In this document: piece by piece, positions 63,301 to 64,000 of the stretch
How the letters are laid out: each line of letters starts with the position of its first letter
How positions within the stretch are numbered: position 1 is the stretch's first letter
From: Parietichytrium sp. I65-24A
Lineage: Eukaryota; Sar; Bigyra; Thraustochytrida; Thraustochytriidae
Length of the DNA: 64,000 nucleotides
NCBI GenBank assembly: GCA_012862575.1
Contig: BLSF01000025.1
Location: forward strand, 62,001-126,000
Direction of reading: 5' to 3'
Position numbers and translations under genes: made by a program
Notes under the pieces: model-generated
The model's database searches: none
Told to the model about the DNA's origin: nothing
Seen by the model: the letters and a program-made list of their open reading frames with translations, nothing else

Positions 63301-64000
63301 ACTCGCGATCGTCCCACGCGCCTGTCCTCGTCCCACTCTTTTCCTCCACACAGCGCGCTCCGAGCGGGAGCAGCTTCGGCAAATCCCGGAACGGTTACGG
63401 CGGCTCCCCACCGGGCCCCAAGGAGAACGTGCCGCGAGATTAGCGGAGTCAGTAGCGAAGACTAGAGCAACAACTCACTCCTCGTGGACCTCGTGGATCG
63501 ACTTGGAAAGTGGGCGAGTTGGTAATCACTGTCAGTACTCAGAGGGAGTACTCAGTACACGTGGTCTGTCGCAAGGGACTCGGACTGTTCTGATTGATTC
63601 GTACTCGAGTACCAGAGTTCTGGGTTTGCTGCCATCCTTGATTGGCCCAAGAGGAAGGTCGGAGGGCTGACTGACGTGGCAAAAGATTGGTGGGCCAGGC
63701 TGTCAGCTGTCAGCTGTTAGCTGAGAAAGAGAGCGAGAGCGAGAGTGAGGGAGGAGTTTTATATATGTTGAGATTGAGAGTCGTTCTCAATTTTCAGTTT
63801 TCAATTCTCAATTCGAGAGCGGACAAACCCTTTCCTTCTTGGCCTTCCGCAGATCGCTACAAGCCTGTGAGTGAACACTGACTGACCTGTGACTTGCTTC
63901 GGTATTGTTGGTCAATCTCCCTCTTGCTCACGCGTTACGGTTGCGAGCTTTTGATCTATTGGGTTGAGGGCTGGGCACACTTGAGGACTGTGCAGAGCGA
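60325..64000. other. gene-free stretch to the window end
   Basis: 3.7 kb with no recognisable gene. The upstream block of paralogue 3 (60501-60571) resembles that of paralogue 2. CGACTGTGA lies at 60458-60466. Repeated CTGTCAGTAC occurs at 62841-62860 and TCACTGTCA at 63526-63534. Short frames present have no domain. No tRNA or rRNA was recognised. Confidence 0.4.

Noticed and set aside
1-64000. CRISPR arrays, tRNA or rRNA genes, integrated virus
   Set aside because: Repeats found are directly adjacent tandem units without unique spacers. No tRNA arms or rRNA core sequences were recognised by eye, and no polymerase, integrase, transposase or capsid-type protein was seen.

Overview
The window is nuclear DNA from a eukaryote, most likely a flagellated stramenopile. 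A thraustochytrid-like labyrinthulomycete fits best, but that is inference. The grounds are a full-length IFT172 (so the cell builds a flagellum), single-copy eukaryotic housekeeping genes, few and short introns, and secreted proteins with Pro-Thr-Asp-Ala repeats of the kind common in stramenopiles.

Positions 1-42,000 are gene-dense. In order: the 3' part of a La protein; TFIIH subunit TFB5/GTF2H5; SF3b p14/SF3B6; IFT172; a ketopantoate-reductase-family enzyme; a four-helix COPI-associated/TVP15-like membrane protein; a 2,618-residue NCoR/SMRT-like double-SANT co-repressor; a small roadblock-fold Ragulator-like protein; a PPR protein; a proline-rich protein with a duplicated terminal module; VPS16; a Numb-associated-type kinase; PET100; a CDT1-like licensing factor; an unrecognised mitochondrial-type protein; a Sec22-like SNARE; and RNase H2 subunit A. 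Neighbours nearly always lie on opposite strands (13 of 16 junctions), so most genes share a divergent promoter on one side and a convergent 3' end on the other. Five of these genes need introns to make a sensible protein. Those introns share GTAAGT-like donors, a CTAAC branch-site word and AG acceptors, and several are only 79-84 nt.

Positions 42,000-64,000 are gene-poor and repeat-rich. The only clear genes are three minus-strand paralogues (43.8-46.1, 53.4-55.4 and 58.1-60.3 kb). Each encodes a secreted protein with a signal peptide, an FG-GAP/VCBS-like calcium loop, a DAPT/MAPT repeat stalk and a von Willebrand A domain with MIDAS residues. Two of the three are interrupted by assembly gaps in or beside the repeat. 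Between them lie a 1.2-kb near-identical tandem duplication joined at a single N, interstitial telomere-like repeats, minisatellites and long stretches without recognisable genes.

Two non-coding signals run through the whole window. The 9-mer TGACTGTGA occurs nine times on either strand, always outside genes. (GA)n tracts on the coding strand sit directly upstream of several start codons. The housekeeping genes serve unrelated processes (transcription, splicing, flagellum, endomembrane traffic, replication), so nothing suggests an operon-like unit. The accessory array looks like a young, converting family of cell-surface or matrix adhesins.
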